A stretch of DNA of 64,000 bases from Eleginops maclovinus (GCF_036324505.1 NC_086363.1:14508153-14572152), one strand, 5' to 3'. Shown: positions 33,146 through 45,150, numbered from the stretch's first letter. The notes: generated by a model from the letters alone, not told the origin. Made by a program: numbers and translations.

Positions 33146-36100
33146 CTGAGAGTGAAAGCAAAGCTGTAACTTCGACAAGTGGAGACAAACATGATTTGTT
33201 TTTAGGACATTGAACATCCACCCTTGGGCGGTATTTTAACTGTACCATCAATTGTTATGCAGTTGATGTAAGGAGGTATTTCGAGAACTTGTATATGTGA
33301 GAGTAAAGGACTTTCAACAACTGCTTCAGGGTTTTCTGCACCGTGTATGTTCAACTAAGTAAGCACGAGTAACATAGTGAGGACTTTCTCTAGAAAAAAA
33401 CATGACCATGCTTTTTTAGGGTGTCTACATGCTAACACTTGCTAATTCGTCTTAAACACAGCCGAGGCTGATGGGAAAGTCATTATTCAAAGAGTAATCT
33501 AGACCTGTAGGTGGCGCTAAAGGTAAAGTCAGGGGATCACCTGTACCATAATTCATGAAAATCCTTCCACAAGTTGTTGAGATGTTTCAGTTTAGACCAA
33601 GATTTTGAGCAACAGGCCAAAACTTACACGGGGGTTTTTTCAAGAAGAATATAGAATGAGGGCACTAACGTCACTCCTGGCCAAATTTACGGCCTGGCCC
33701 GCTTTGCTGCGAAAATAATGCATTACAGCGAAGCGGAAAATGATAGTTTCTTCATGTCTTAAAGCTGTTCAGTCATATATTGCACCTCAAACAACAAGTA
33801 AGTCCATAGTAACAGTTTCTTTACTTTCCCTACAGAAAAAAGGACAGCCAAAGAAATGATCCAATTCAGAAATCACAGTTCAAGTGTAAGCCTGTCTCTT
33901 AAAAGACATGCTTTTTGTATTTTTGGAGTAATTATTATTCAGTTTTTGACAGAAATTAGCTTTCTTTGTTTCTTGTCGGGCTAAAAAATGAAACTCCCCA
34001 AAACGTTTTACTGATAATATTTTATACTACAATTATCTTAAAAGTGCCTAAATTACACATTTTTAATATCATTTGAATGTGTTTTGTTTGTTTAAATCCT
34101 CTTCCAATTATGTGTTATTGTTTCATCCTTTTTGCTCCTTTATGTTTAAATACAAACATTTTATTTGCATTGGAAATTTAAAAAAGGCCTCACACATGAG
34201 TACATCAAAGATAATATATCAAGTGCTCCTTAAGTGTTTTTGAATGAACCACTAACATTAATGAGCATTTCCCCTCTTTACCTTGACTATGTGCAGTTTG
34301 GGCAGCAGGTTGCAGTCTGCCAGAGTGAGCTCATTTCCATCGAGGAAGTCTCTGTTGGAGCCCTTCTCCTCCTCCATGCTGTCTGCATCGATCTCATCCG
34401 GCAAGGTGCTGTTCAGGTAGTCATCCAGCTTCTTCAGGGCCCTGTTCAAACCTTTCTCTAGAACTAAACACACAGAAACGCACATAACCATAAGTACTAG
34501 GTGAAAGTGTGTGGTGATAACCTCACTAGGTGGCAGCACAGCAGAATATATGCAAGCACTCAAACACTGGACTGTGCTACTCCCTAGTGGAGCAATAGAG
34601 TAATGTATTCTTTTTTTCTGTTGTGTGTGTGTGTGTGTGTCAGTGAGTGTAAAAGGCACAAAATGAGCAGCCCACCGGCGTTGGCCTCTGGTTTGGTGTT
34701 CTTGATGAAGGCTGAGAACTTGGCGAAGATGTCATTTCCAGCTGTGTTGGACTCTCTCTGCTTGGCTGCCAGTTTGGGATACCTGAGCAGACGGGGGGAC
34801 AGAGGTAGGAGACGCAGTCAGAGACGCAGGCAGAACTAACCATCTGGATAGCATTAACACCTGGACTGGCGCTCAGCTCTGACTAAAAACATGTTACACG
34901 CTCACACACAGAGTTGGCCGCCCGCCTCTCAAAGCTCTCCAACACTAAGGTCCATTTATAATGCAAAAAACTTTACAGGCAATAAAAGAAAGATTAAGTT
35001 AAACTGACATTTTTCTATGCAACTGCTCACACACAGGCTCTGGTTTCTTCTTAGTAGTGACAATAACACAAAACAATAAACCTGTCTTGTTTTTCTAAAA
35101 TTACACAAAAGCTATTTCCCAATTTAGAACACATTGTCTGTGTGCCTGAGACATATATATGTATACTTATTCACAAAAAGATTTACAGCAGCCATAAACA
35201 ACAAACAGATATATCAGTTAACATCAGCCTTCATCAAATACAGCACGTATTCGCTTTTATTGGACTAAAATGTTTCCTGTCCTTTCAGCAGTGTCGCTGA
35301 AGTGAAGTAAATCTAGCCAAAAGCAGCATGTGTGCAGTCAGCGATACTGTAAACCATGCATTGTAAAACCTTCCAGTTGAATTACTTTGGAGGACAGAGC
35401 GTTTCCTCCAGAAACTCCTCGATCTTGTTGATATCGGTCTTGACTTCTCCGTCGAAGGTCAGGAAAGGAGGGTGCGTCCCCGGGGCCAGGTTGTGCAAAT
35501 CTGCCGGCTTTCTGCAGAGGACATAAAGATAGCAGTGTGTCATGAGGAAGTGCACAGGTGTGTTTGTGCGTTGGAAGCTCGCACTTTACGTATCCTCACC
35601 TTTTGAGGTCAACAGTGGTGACGTTGAACACGACTCCTTTGAGCCAGAGGATCATGAAGAGGCGCTGAGAGAAGGGACAGTTGCCGATGCTTTCTCCATC
35701 ATTGCCGGCCTAAACGACAGAAAAGAAGTCAGAGAGTTGAAATATAATATACACAGGCAAATAGCACGTACTATGGATGGGGTATAGTAGTTAGAAGACA
35801 GCCGAATAGGCGCAGATTAGATTTTTTTAACTGCTTAATCTTGTTGTCAGACATCCATTGATGATCGGCAACTATCAATGCTCTGGCCATTAAACTCCTT
35901 TGAGGAATACATTAATATAACCCCTCAGAATAAGAGCATGGATGGTCAACTGCTGCCTTGATTGGTTAGTTTGTTTGTGTTACTGTGTGACTTTGGGGTT
36001 TTTAAAGGTTAGTTTGGATGCAGTAAAATCACCTAGTAACAAACAAAGTCATTAATCGAGGGAGATAGAGATAGAGCAGCAGCTGCTCCCATGTTCTGGT

Positions 36101-37307
36101 AGGTAAAATGATCATTTGTTTAAGTCTGGAGGCTTTGAGTAGAACATTGATAATAGCTTTAGTTACCCGTCTGAAGGACAGGACACTTCCTAGACTCAGA
36201 CTGCATCTCCAAACTGTAAGTGGGCAGGCCACCATCAACTGTAGGTCATTCACGGACAATTGACAAGTACCTCATTCAACCCCACTTTAAAGCTCTCCAC
36301 TTAAGTACTAACGGCCCTACTTCCTTACTATGTTTCTACAGTTGGGAAAATCGTTGGTCACAAGGTTGTGTCTCTGAAAACTACCTCTGCTACTATCAAT
36401 AAAATACATATTGAATTAAGCTTGCTGTTATCTTTGACATTTATTTGACTATAAAGGTTGTTCCAAAAAACGTAATACGCTGTATGAATGTAAACACTAT
36501 GTGAACACGCATGAATACGTCACCCTGAAATCCCTGATACAAATTTATGATAGGGATAATTCCAAACAAAAGTACACTCAGGGTCAGTCATATATTATAC
36601 CTGTACTAAATGTTGTTTATATACATTTGCTCATATAAGTAAAGCAGCATAATCTTCCCTTCAGGTTGAAGCTTTGAATTGTCTAATTTGGTTTGTCGTT
36701 AGATTTAATGATCTTTCATACAACAAATAAAGCATCAAATAACGAAATAAGAGTCTAAATGTTCCTCCTTGTGGTAACACTTCTGATATTATCACATCCC
36801 CTCGATCCTATACTTCTGTACATGCTGTGAGATCATGTGTCGGCATGTATGGATACACAGCAGAGCCTCCGGAGTGACACCTGACCCACTGGCCCGGCTG
36901 AATTATACATGGTGCTTTCATCACCTGGTTCACTGGCCGCTGGGGCACAGAGGGCAGGGTCAGACCTGCAGGCCCGCACTCACAGATACACAGCACAGTA
37001 AAATAAGTGCACTGACCCCAAGGTCAGCAGAGATTTGACAGGGCAGACGGTTCCTTAGTTTATTACATTTTAGTGATTTGGGAACTTTACTCCAAAGCAT
37101 TTAGAAAGTAGTAGATGGATTTAATAACGTGCACATTTTTTGTAGTTTGGATGGCTTGCAGAAGCTCTGAGATGCAATTTAGGGGGGACAAATAATATTT
37201 CCCTAACAGTTTTCTCTTCTGTGTTTGTGACTTTCCTACCACGATCATTTTTTCGAAGTTTCTTCATTTTTTTAAGGTGGGAAAAAACGATTAAGCTATA
37301 ATTGTTG

Positions 37308-37388
<81 letters not shown>

Positions 37389-40105
37389 TCATGTATTTAT
37401 TGTTGTAACACTAGTTTAGGTGCATCACTACCTCCTGTTCTAAAAACAACCTGAAAACTGTAGCCACCAAAACGTTTTATTCTCCTGTTTGCAAAGATGA
37501 AGAACAAGATACTTAAAAAATGTATCCTGGCAAAACGTATCTTATTCAACATGACTTTTTTTCTTCAACCCTTTTTACGGGTGGATTATTTTTAATAATC
37601 TAAATAAGTTTTATCATATTTAACTTTAAAAATACATGTTTTTTTGTTACGTCATCAACAACATGAGATAACAGTGTACATCAGACTTAGTGAACGGTTA
37701 ATCAGAATTGTTTTTATGTCACTTGCTCCTCAAAGCTTCCGTAAAGACTATCATCATAATGAACAATACATAATGTTTATTTGGATGACCAGGAGTCATT
37801 TCACAAAAACAAAATCATAGTGCCTTTCAGTTCATATGCCTGACAGTTACACCGCTCCTAGCAAAGACCAGAAACAGAGCTGTCGGTCCGAAAGTAGCTG
37901 AGCCAACTGTATGTACCCCAGCCATTGATGCCCGGTGCTGTCATGCTGCCTGAGCGCATGTGATGCCTCTGTCTGTGCATTGTTGTGGCTAGGCTCAGCA
38001 GCACTGCGGTAACACAATACACAACCGCTGATAATAGCCAATCAACATCTAGAAAACGGAGGACAAAAACTGTCACACACAACTGGGCTTGTGGGCGCAA
38101 GGAACGTTGAGAGATCTGACGATGCAGGGGGGATCCAGCACATGTACAAATACACATATACTTCACTATAACTGGGTTTTGCTCTTCTTTGTTTGTCATA
38201 ACACTCATTTTTATTGAGAATGAATGAGAATGTAGCAATACTTCAGGCTTTAACCGAGAAAGCAATGACTCATGTTTTAATGTTATCTTGTTTATGCAAT
38301 GAGTTAATATGGCAATACAATGCAATTCAACTAAATATTCCAACGCATATTTCTCACAAAAAGACCAAATATCTGGGATCAGAGAAATAATATGTGAGTA
38401 AATGATATGCTGCATCTTATATCTCCAGTGTGCTTTTCTGTCTGTTTTCTTTTTAAACGCTGTTAAACACTATTTTCATTCTATTGGCCTTCATTTACAT
38501 TTGACCCAATAACTATTATGCTACTTTTTTTTTAAAAGGGCGTGCAGCCACGTAAATAGTTCTCTGTCTATCAGGTATCATGTCAGTTGGCAGCATAATG
38601 AAATAACTAATATTAGGGCTCATATTAGCAATACGGAAACCACTCTGTATACAACTAGTTGGTGTATCACGTACAGTTGATGGTGGTCTATGATGAAGCA
38701 ATGTATGGCTGTAACACCAAAACATAAAAAAGGACATCCTTAAAATCCTTTTAAAGTCAATATAGATCATCTCCAGTTCAAGTGTAGGCTAGAACATTTT
38801 TACCACTTACCTTGCTGTCAGACAGCTGTTTCTGACAGCAAGGTAAGTGGTGAAATTGTTCTAAATATAGTGCAGTTAGTTATGCTGAAGACATTTTCTT
38901 CTATCTTCAAAGCCAACAGACACCATGGACGAAACCCTGATTTTAGCATGCAGAACGCAGAAGTCGCTGATTTATAGTTTATTCAATTGGTTAGTTAGTT
39001 TGTCCTATTTTGTGGCCTTGGTAAAGTCACCCATTAATACCAACTATTGAGGTAAAATGTATGTTTTTGTCAACCACAGATAATGGCTTCAGTTACCCAT
39101 AAGAAAGGAGCTTAGCAAGCTAAAATGGTGAACAGTTTTTATAATATTGTACATTTCTTAGATTTCCAACCTGGGGGCAGGCCAACCACCATCTACTGTA
39201 GCCATTACTCAGTCAATGACTATGGATTGGAACTTTCCCTTTTAAAATACCTCAATAAAAGGCAATAGTGACTTTGGTTTATTGACAAACAACATTTAAT
39301 GAAACGTGTGAGTGACAGCTTAAACTCGCTAGCTTAATGTAAGTTTAACTGCAGTATTTTGCTCTTTAGGAATACAATGTTCATGTACCGAAACAACAGA
39401 GGAACCTGTCAAAAATCAGGATAGCAATGCAAGCTGACAAGTCATATGGTACCATCCAGTTTCCTGGGAAGTGGTTTGTCTGCAGTCAGCCTCCACACCA
39501 GCTAATTGGGTCAGTGCATCCTGGCAGCACATCGGCAATGAGCCTCACCTGCCTCAGGTATATTCATCTGCCTCTAAAATTTCCCACAGGGCCTCAAGTG
39601 CATCCATTTGTGTAACGCAAAACAACACAGCTTTTCTTTCTGAAACTGGCACTACCAAACATGTTTGTTCTCTTTCAGGAGATTATCTGGGACATCTATT
39701 GATCGGGAATACTGTCAGCGGTACTTGCATACAAAACAGCAGAGTGGCTCATTTAATGGATTGTGGAGAGAATTGGCTAATGCAGTCCTTTCTTTAAACA
39801 TGGCTTTAAATGTAGAGTAATGTGAAGTACCGCAACAGTATACCCCAATGCTAGCTTCCCACCATCCACAAGCAGCGTCCGTATCACTGTCACAACAATC
39901 CTGGGTCACCAGTATGCCAGTGCGTATGTAACTCTACCTCTACTATTGAGTTACACAAGCTTTCCACCACTCAATATCCTGCACATATACTGCTTCTATA
40001 TTCCAGCAAAGGTAAAGTTAAGAAAACACTTTAAGCATACTGACTCTGTCTTACCTTGACAAAAAGCTCAATATCAGGGTCTCTGTCTTGGCTGTGAGTT
40101 GACAT
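32981..40105 (-). CDS. clic5: clic5 short isoform (CLIC5A-type), 244 residues
   Basis: Uses the 51-nt first exon at 40055-40105 ([17 protein letters not shown]), which ends phase 0 at aag|gtaaga and joins the same five downstream exons, giving 735 nt. The peptide parallels human CLIC5A ('DDRDPEIELFVK'), so this is the canonical soluble/channel form without the long N-terminus. Key features seen: GNCPFSQ (C28), [44 protein letters not shown] and [17 protein letters not shown]. '[15 protein letters not shown]' and '[10 protein letters not shown]' favour CLIC5 over CLIC4, although 'LCPPK' and '[12 protein letters not shown]' are CLIC4-like. Position beside runx2 and enpp5 supports clic5. Confidence 0.93.
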
Positions 40106-43100
40106 GATGCCTGCTTCTGGCTGTCACCTTGATTCTTTTTTTAAAACCACAGTCCTTTGCTTATCCTCTGAGGTCTACATCCTCCAGAAAAAGATGATAA
40201 AAAAACAAACAGGTATCCTCTCTCTGCTGACACCTTGTGAACTTTCTGTTTTTCAGGCCTTGATTGGAGATCCACCCCCTTTTGTTCCTCGTAATGGCTT
40301 TCTTCTCCCTTGCTGGTGTCCAGTCCAGGTGGCAGGTGGAGCCCTGACTCTGATTTAGACACAGATGGAGAGCAGAGCTAGCTCTCACTGACACAAGAGT
40401 GGAAAACAGGTGTCAGTCTATAACCAGGGGGAGGAGCCCCATCCCTCTCTTTCTACCACTGCAACTAAACTCCCCTCTAAAAAAACACACAGCACCAAGA
40501 TCTCACCTCCTCTCTTATCTGGATCATCTCTCTTAAATATTTCAACTCAGTTTCTTAATTTTGACTTTGGAGTTTGGTTTCAAATCAGGCTGACTTCACC
40601 AATCATCTCGCAATCAGCAAAAAAAAACCTTGCAAGTAGTCCCCAAATATCAAATCTAACCTGCAAAAAAAGTGGTATGACTATTTTGACAGTTTTTGTC
40701 ATTTTTTGAGTGTATGAGCAGTAGCATGAATATTTAATGAGTGTTCACATGTTCAACTCTGGCAGAATGAGGCAGGTTGTATTTGATCACCAGCAGGAGA
40801 CGATTCCTCTGTGAATTATTGATGCTTGGATTTGGTTTTATGGTAAGAACTGGCGTTCATTTACAGAAAGAGCCTATGTACAAAAATATAAGCAGGTCTG
40901 ACTGAAAACATCCTCATCAGCACACACTGGAGAAATTGAGTGGCACTTTTTTTTCCTTTCAGTAGGCACAATTTTCTGAGAAATTAACCTAAAAATAAAA
41001 TGTCTTAGCCTGTGAATTTATAAGTCACCTAAAAGCAGAAAAAAAGAGAAGCTAGAACACATCTTTAATACGGTTTCTGTTTATAGAGCAGCCCCCTCTC
41101 CTGGCTGACATGCCAACGTGCAGCAAGAGCCAATTACTGTGCCACTGTTGGAATAGTTCATTATATGTTTATGGGGCAGTACTTTCACGATGTGTTATTT
41201 TAGGTTTATTTGTATAGGCCTTAATCAAAGTTTCCATATGCTTGACAGTACCCTCATGGTGAAAACAACATATGAAAATGAGCTGTGCCAACTTTATCTT
41301 CAGATATAGATTATATTCAAAGTCTTTGGCATCAGTAAATAGAAAAGCTCATTCCAAATGGGTGCAACTGCCTTTGCCTGCATTTTAAAGAATCTATCTT
41401 TATATTTGTGAGCATCAGACCTGAGGGGACACAGTTTTTACTGTTTACTTTTGGTAAGTGACAAAGCGACAGTCTGCAGCCGCTTAGATTGGATTGGAAC
41501 GTTTTGGGAAACAGCTAGTCTGGCTCTGTCCAAAAGCAAATAGAGGTTCTTTCTTTAATACACAACTCCTATTTCTGAATGTTTGTATATTACTCAAAAA
41601 GAGAAACATGTAACAACATGCTTTTTTTTAATTGAAAAACATATAGTAGTTTTAGTGTGATGAGAACATGGTTAGCACTCTCAAATCCGTTCAGTAAATA
41701 TGAAGCCAATACCAGCAGCCACTTAGCTTAGCAGTCCCCTTACAGATTTTCTTTTAAAGTTTGGTCTAACCAATTCATGGATATCTAACATAACTTGAGT
41801 TGCGCCAGGTAATGGATTTTTAGGAACTTTAGACCAGCAAGCAAGCAGTTTTCCCCCCTTTGTGTTTTTTATGCTAAGCTAGCTGGCTATTGACTGTACC
41901 TGTGAATTCAATGGTATCACTTTTCTCCCCTTACTCATTGCAAAACATCAAGCAAGCATATGTCCTCTTAACTATTATTTTTTAAGGATGTCTAAATAAC
42001 AGATGATCATAAAACCATTAAGGGTTTAGAAGAAATGGCCTTGGTTTTTGTGTGTTTTGGAGACAAAAGGCAGCTAAATCCCTGGCTTATTGGTGCTAAT
42101 GATTCACTCGTACATCAAACAGTAACAGACATTTTGTATCTCTCTGGACCCAAGGTGGAGGAGAGAGTCTGAACTCTCCCCTTGTGTCGACACACACTTG
42201 CCAAATGTGACAACCTAACAGACTTGTCAATAACAGCATTGTCTTGATGAACAATTAGTGACAGAAAATCAATTGAACAGGATTATATGTCCATCTAATT
42301 ATGTATCTTAAACAGCTTGTTATCATACAGTATCAGAATCTAAAAAACACGTATTAGTTATATTAGTGATAGCCTGTTCTGCGGTATCAGCTTTATCACT
42401 GACAGCAGGAGAAAAGCCATGAGGGCTTTTAACTTGGACAGCCAATCTCCTAACTCCCCTCCCTTTTTTCCTAGCGCTGCTTGGTTGGGTTTATGGCGGT
42501 TGTTGTTGAACATTAAAGAGTTGAGAAATTGAGGGGTTGAATGGTATGAGGAAAAGGACACATTGTGGTCAAATCCCTGCTGAACTATGGTCATTGCTTA
42601 TCATAATTGTGAAAGATAGTATATCTAATCCCAATTCCCAGGAATGTGGTTTCTGAAAATTAGCAATAAGGCCAGAAGGTTTCTTTATGACTTGATAACA
42701 TAAAATCCTCTTTTACGGGAATTTGTTCTCGTTAAAAGTCAACACAATGGTCCTTCAATATGTTACTTTGATATGTTCATGAAATGTGGGAAAGCTTAAA
42801 TAGTTTTTGGAGAATGCCACAGTCCCTGTCACATGTATAGTAGAAAGTTAGGATCTAATAATCCTCATCCAGGTCAGATTGTAGCAATTACTTTGTTTGT
42901 TTGCAAACCATGTATGTTGAATGCACCCAACAAGGGCTTTTGCTTTTACAAGACAAAGACAATGTTAAGATTTACCACAAACCACTGCTGTCGTTGCTAT
43001 TTAACAAGGCCTTTTTTTTTCATCTAAAACATAGATTCTTGAGCCCAGCCCACTGACCCAATCTCTGTTGCTCAATCAGCAAAGTGACCCCTGCATGTGC

Positions 43101-44897
43101 TGATAGTACAGCTCATAGAGCAGCTCTATCTGAAAACACACAGTGGGATTTGCTCAGGCATGGAGTTCACCCCTGGTTTCTATGGCTGTACAGTAAACGG
43201 GTTAATTATTACATCAGGCTGCCTCCAGATTAAACTCACTGACAAAGCCTCTGATACTATGAGATCCCTGCCTCTGTGACTTTTCTTACTGAAAACTACA
43301 CTTTGTGCTATATATTTCTGGAAATACTTTAGCTTATTTCTACTACTGTTGTTCTAGTATTTGCGTCTGATAACTGACTCCAAAAGTGTAATTCAGTCCA
43401 TTTAAATGCACTCTTCAGTTATAGTTAGACTTCAACCATGTGTAGACTCTGGCTTTAAAAAAAGGTTTCTATCTTTAGTGTTTAAATGTGTTTTAATAGT
43501 TCCACTAGTGTCTTGCCTTCTGACATCACTAGAGCTTTTTTATGGTTTTTAAATGTTTCTGCATCACATTTTCATTTTGTATACGCTTCTTAAGCTCAAA
43601 TGACCTGCAAATGAAATACACAAAGTAACTTTTCTTAAACTTAAACTTATTCATATTTGATTGGGAAATGCCTTAAGCATAATCAGTAACTGCTTCAGAT
43701 TATTTAACATCATATAATGATCTCAGAGACTAATGGGTTGAGTAGTCATGTTTATGGCTCAGAAGTGGCAAAAAGTTGTCGATGTCCGTGTTCTGTCTAC
43801 AAAATGCAGAACATTTAAATAGGCTGATACTTGTGCTTAAGGGTAATTTAAGGCCATACTCTGCATTGTCACTACAGGGCTATAATTCTTCTCACTCGAT
43901 TTTATGTACCTGATGACTTTAGTTGTAAGTAAAACGATTAATGCCACCAAATATAATCAACAGATAATTTATGATGCATCATTGTAGGACACGATAAGAA
44001 TTTATGGATTCCCAGGGTGTAAATTTACAGCCAACAGCAGCATATAAAGTAATTAAATGAGCTCCAGCTTCTCAGTGATGTAGCGTAATTAGACATTAAT
44101 ACTTATATAATTACTGTGCAGTCGATCAGATACCGCCTGGCTCTCTGCTCACCTGTCGGCCTGTACACGAGCCTTACCTTGACGAACAGAGAGATTTCTG
44201 GCTGGCTGGGATCCTCCGGGGCCGCGCTGCTGTCATCCAGAGTGACACTCTCCAGAGTTTGCACGCTTAAGTCTACAGACTGCTCCGGGGTGGTGTCGCG
44301 GCTGGGGGGAGAGTCCGACCTACAATTCTCCGCGGTCTCCTCTTCCTCCACCCGCGGCTGGATCGGCGGGTCGTCGCACGGGTCTCCGGGGGAGGCGGAG
44401 GATGCTGAGGAGGCCGAAGAGCGCCTGGATCCACCGTTAACTTCCTCTACCTTCACCGTGAACTCTGGCTCCGGCATTATACATACAACTGGCTCCGGCA
44501 GGTCGCACAACTCTGGCTCCGGCATTACGCACACAGCTGGCTCCGGCGTTACACACACAGCTGGCTCCGGCATTACGCACACTACTGGCCCTTCCTCAGA
44601 TTTAGCTTCTTCTTTGACCTCTGCCTCTGCTTTAGCCTCTTCTGCTTTCGCCTCTTCTTCATTATCGCTGGATGAAGAGGACGAGCTACTGTGTTTGTGC
44701 TCATCTCTGACGGCCATGTAGTCCGGGGAGCTGCGCCCCTCTCCCTTCGTGGAGACGTGGACCTGCACCTCGCTGTACAGCGGCTCCGTGGCCTTTGCGG
44801 GGCTCTCGTATTTAGGGTCTCGGTCGGGGCTTTTTGCCCCATCGCGGGGCTCTTCATGAACACGTGCCTCATCTATAGTCTCGTAGACGTTGTCCAT
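32981..44897 (-). CDS. clic5: clic5 long isoform (CLIC5B-type), 467 residues
   Basis: Minus-strand exons 44178-44897, 35600-35709, 35386-35511, 34676-34782, 34282-34457 and 32981-33145 total 1404 nt in phase. The first 240 residues are specific to this isoform: an N-terminal '[12 protein letters not shown]', a run of eight or more serines (70-77), Glu/Lys-rich sequence, and five 8-residue repeats of the type xVCVMPEP (105-144). They end in 'EISLFVK', which joins the shared CLIC fold: thioredoxin-like domain with glutaredoxin-type Cys in GNCPFSQ (C251) and putative membrane segment, then an all-helical C-terminal domain. Known for the family: it redox-switches between soluble and membrane forms and associates with ezrin/actin in stereocilia and podocytes. 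An in-frame upstream ATG at 44969 would add 24 residues. 'MDNVYETID' was preferred because human CLIC5B also starts with a similar Tyr/acid motif. Confidence 0.9.
33146..34281 (-). other. clic5 last intron, with repeat remnant
   Basis: GT/AG intron. The central part (about 33395-33630) is a degenerate dispersed repeat; the remainder is AT-rich without features. Confidence 0.75.
33395..33630 (+). repeat. percomorph-type dispersed repeat remnant
   Basis: Carries 'catgctaacacttgctaatt', 'gaggctgatgggaaagtcat', 'ggcgctaaaggtaaagtcag' and 'agttgttgagatgtttcag', a set I recognise from a very common spiny-rayed fish repeat. The 54060-54580 segment is an inverted copy. Confidence 0.65.
34282..34457 (-). 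CDS. clic5: clic5 shared exon 5
   Basis: 176 nt, (E)[19 protein letters not shown] to [12 protein letters not shown]. Carries the negatively charged foot loop ([13 protein letters not shown]) and the strongly conserved [19 protein letters not shown]. Confidence 0.95.
34676..34782 (-). CDS. clic5: clic5 shared exon 4
   Basis: 107 nt, (K)[20 protein letters not shown] to KNTKPEANA plus one base. Start of the helical C-terminal domain. Confidence 0.95.
35386..35511 (-). CDS. clic5: clic5 shared exon 3
   Basis: 126 nt, (R)[19 protein letters not shown] to [11 protein letters not shown](K). Includes the conserved cis-Pro loop 'THPPFLTF' of the GST-like fold. Confidence 0.95.
35600..35709 (-). 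CDS. clic5: clic5 shared exon 2
   Basis: 110 nt encoding [20 protein letters not shown] to VTTVDLK(R). Contains the glutaredoxin-like active-site Cys and the putative transmembrane segment [14 protein letters not shown]. Confidence 0.95.
35940..36260. repeat. dispersed repeat, copy 1 (clic5 intron)
   Basis: Shares ordered blocks with 38930-39225: 'gattggttagtttgtttg', 'aggtaaaatg', 'gataatagctttagttaccc' and 'gggcaggccaccatcaactg'. Both copies are in the same orientation. Family not identified. Confidence 0.65.
37303..37387. repeat. (TTA)n trinucleotide microsatellite
   Basis: Three TTG units lead into about 25 TTA units, in a clic5 intron. Confidence 0.97.
38791..38862. other. 72-bp near-perfect hairpin
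   Basis: Arms 38791-38822 and 38831-38862 (32 bp each) pair at 30 of 32 positions around an 8-base loop (38823-38830). Of the two exceptions one is a T/G (wobble in plus-strand RNA) and one is T/T. It lies in a clic5 intron. Function unknown: it could be an RNA hairpin gene or a fold-back DNA remnant. Confidence 0.85.
38930..39225. repeat. dispersed repeat, copy 2 (clic5 intron)
   Basis: Diverged partner of 35940-36260, with matching blocks 'aattggttagttagtttgtc', 'aggtaaaatg', 'gataatggcttcagttaccc' and 'gggcaggccaaccaccatct'. Confidence 0.65.
40055..40105 (-). CDS. clic5: clic5 alternative first exon A (17 codons)
   Basis: ATG at 40103-40105, '[11 protein letters not shown]', donor gtaaga at 40049-40054. 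Too short for simple ORF calling but a clear match to the CLIC5A start. Upstream on the minus strand a TTTAAAA-type TATA sequence next to a TGTGGTTT RUNX motif (about 40136-40150) is suggestive of its own promoter. Confidence 0.88.
40106..44177 (-). other. clic5 region between first exons B and A
   Basis: Acts as intron for the long isoform and as promoter/upstream region for the short one. Contains an inverted-repeat element remnant at about 41440-41960. The rest is AT-rich without recognised genes. Confidence 0.7.
41440..41960. mobile_element. inverted-repeat element (MITE-like), diverged third copy
   Basis: Contains 'gggaaacagctagtctggct' and 'ctgtccaaaag' at the left, 'ccacttagcttagcag' in the middle and 'atgctaagctagctggctat' at the right. 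It looks rearranged or nested. Confidence 0.45.
44178..44897 (-). CDS. clic5: clic5 alternative first exon B
   Basis: 240 codons from the ATG at 44895-44897 to ttcgtcaag|gtaagg. Acidic, Ser/Glu/Pro-rich, low complexity. Contains a 24-nt coding tandem repeat at 44466-44585. The plus-strand open frame over the same bases is a shadow. Confidence 0.88.
44466..44585 (-). repeat. coding 24-bp tandem repeat (5 units) in clic5 first exon B
   Basis: Five 24-nt units encode [32 protein letters not shown] and VVCIMPEP in frame (residues 105-144). Confidence 0.92.
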
Positions 44898-45150
44898 GTT
44901 TGCTGGATTAGTGTTGGCACACCTGGTGTAACCTGGAGGAGTGCTGAAGTGGTTTAAGTGGTGGCACACTGCCTGCCTCAGACTGACTCTGAGCGTCTGG
45001 GCAAATTCCAGCGATAACTATGCAGACCTTTGATCCTGGAAGTTAACAAGTGATGTATGCAAAACGTGAGGCCTCAGTGCTTTCAAGGACATAGGGAAAT
45101 AACCTTTTAAATGCAATACTTTTTGAATGCAGTTTAATTCTTGTGTATCA
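44898..45150 (-). promoter_or_regulatory. clic5 long-isoform promoter/5' UTR region
   Basis: Sequence directly upstream of first exon B. A minus-strand TTTAAAAGG around 45105-45113 could serve as a TATA box about 210 bases before the ATG. No other core element is clear. Confidence 0.25.

Larger units (their letters stand above)
35710..40054 (-). other. clic5 intron between first exon A and exon 2
   Basis: Holds two diverged copies of one dispersed repeat (about 35940-36260 and 38930-39225), a (TTA)n array at 37303-37387 and a long hairpin at 38791-38862. No coding exon is seen. Confidence 0.75.

Noticed and set aside
44116..44721. 201-codon plus-strand frame
   Set aside because: Antisense shadow of clic5 first exon B; the minus frame ends exactly at a donor and joins the CLIC fold.
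32981..44897. CLIC4 identity
   Set aside because: Some CLIC4-like residues occur, but the alternative first exons, exon 4 and 5 sequence and synteny point to CLIC5.
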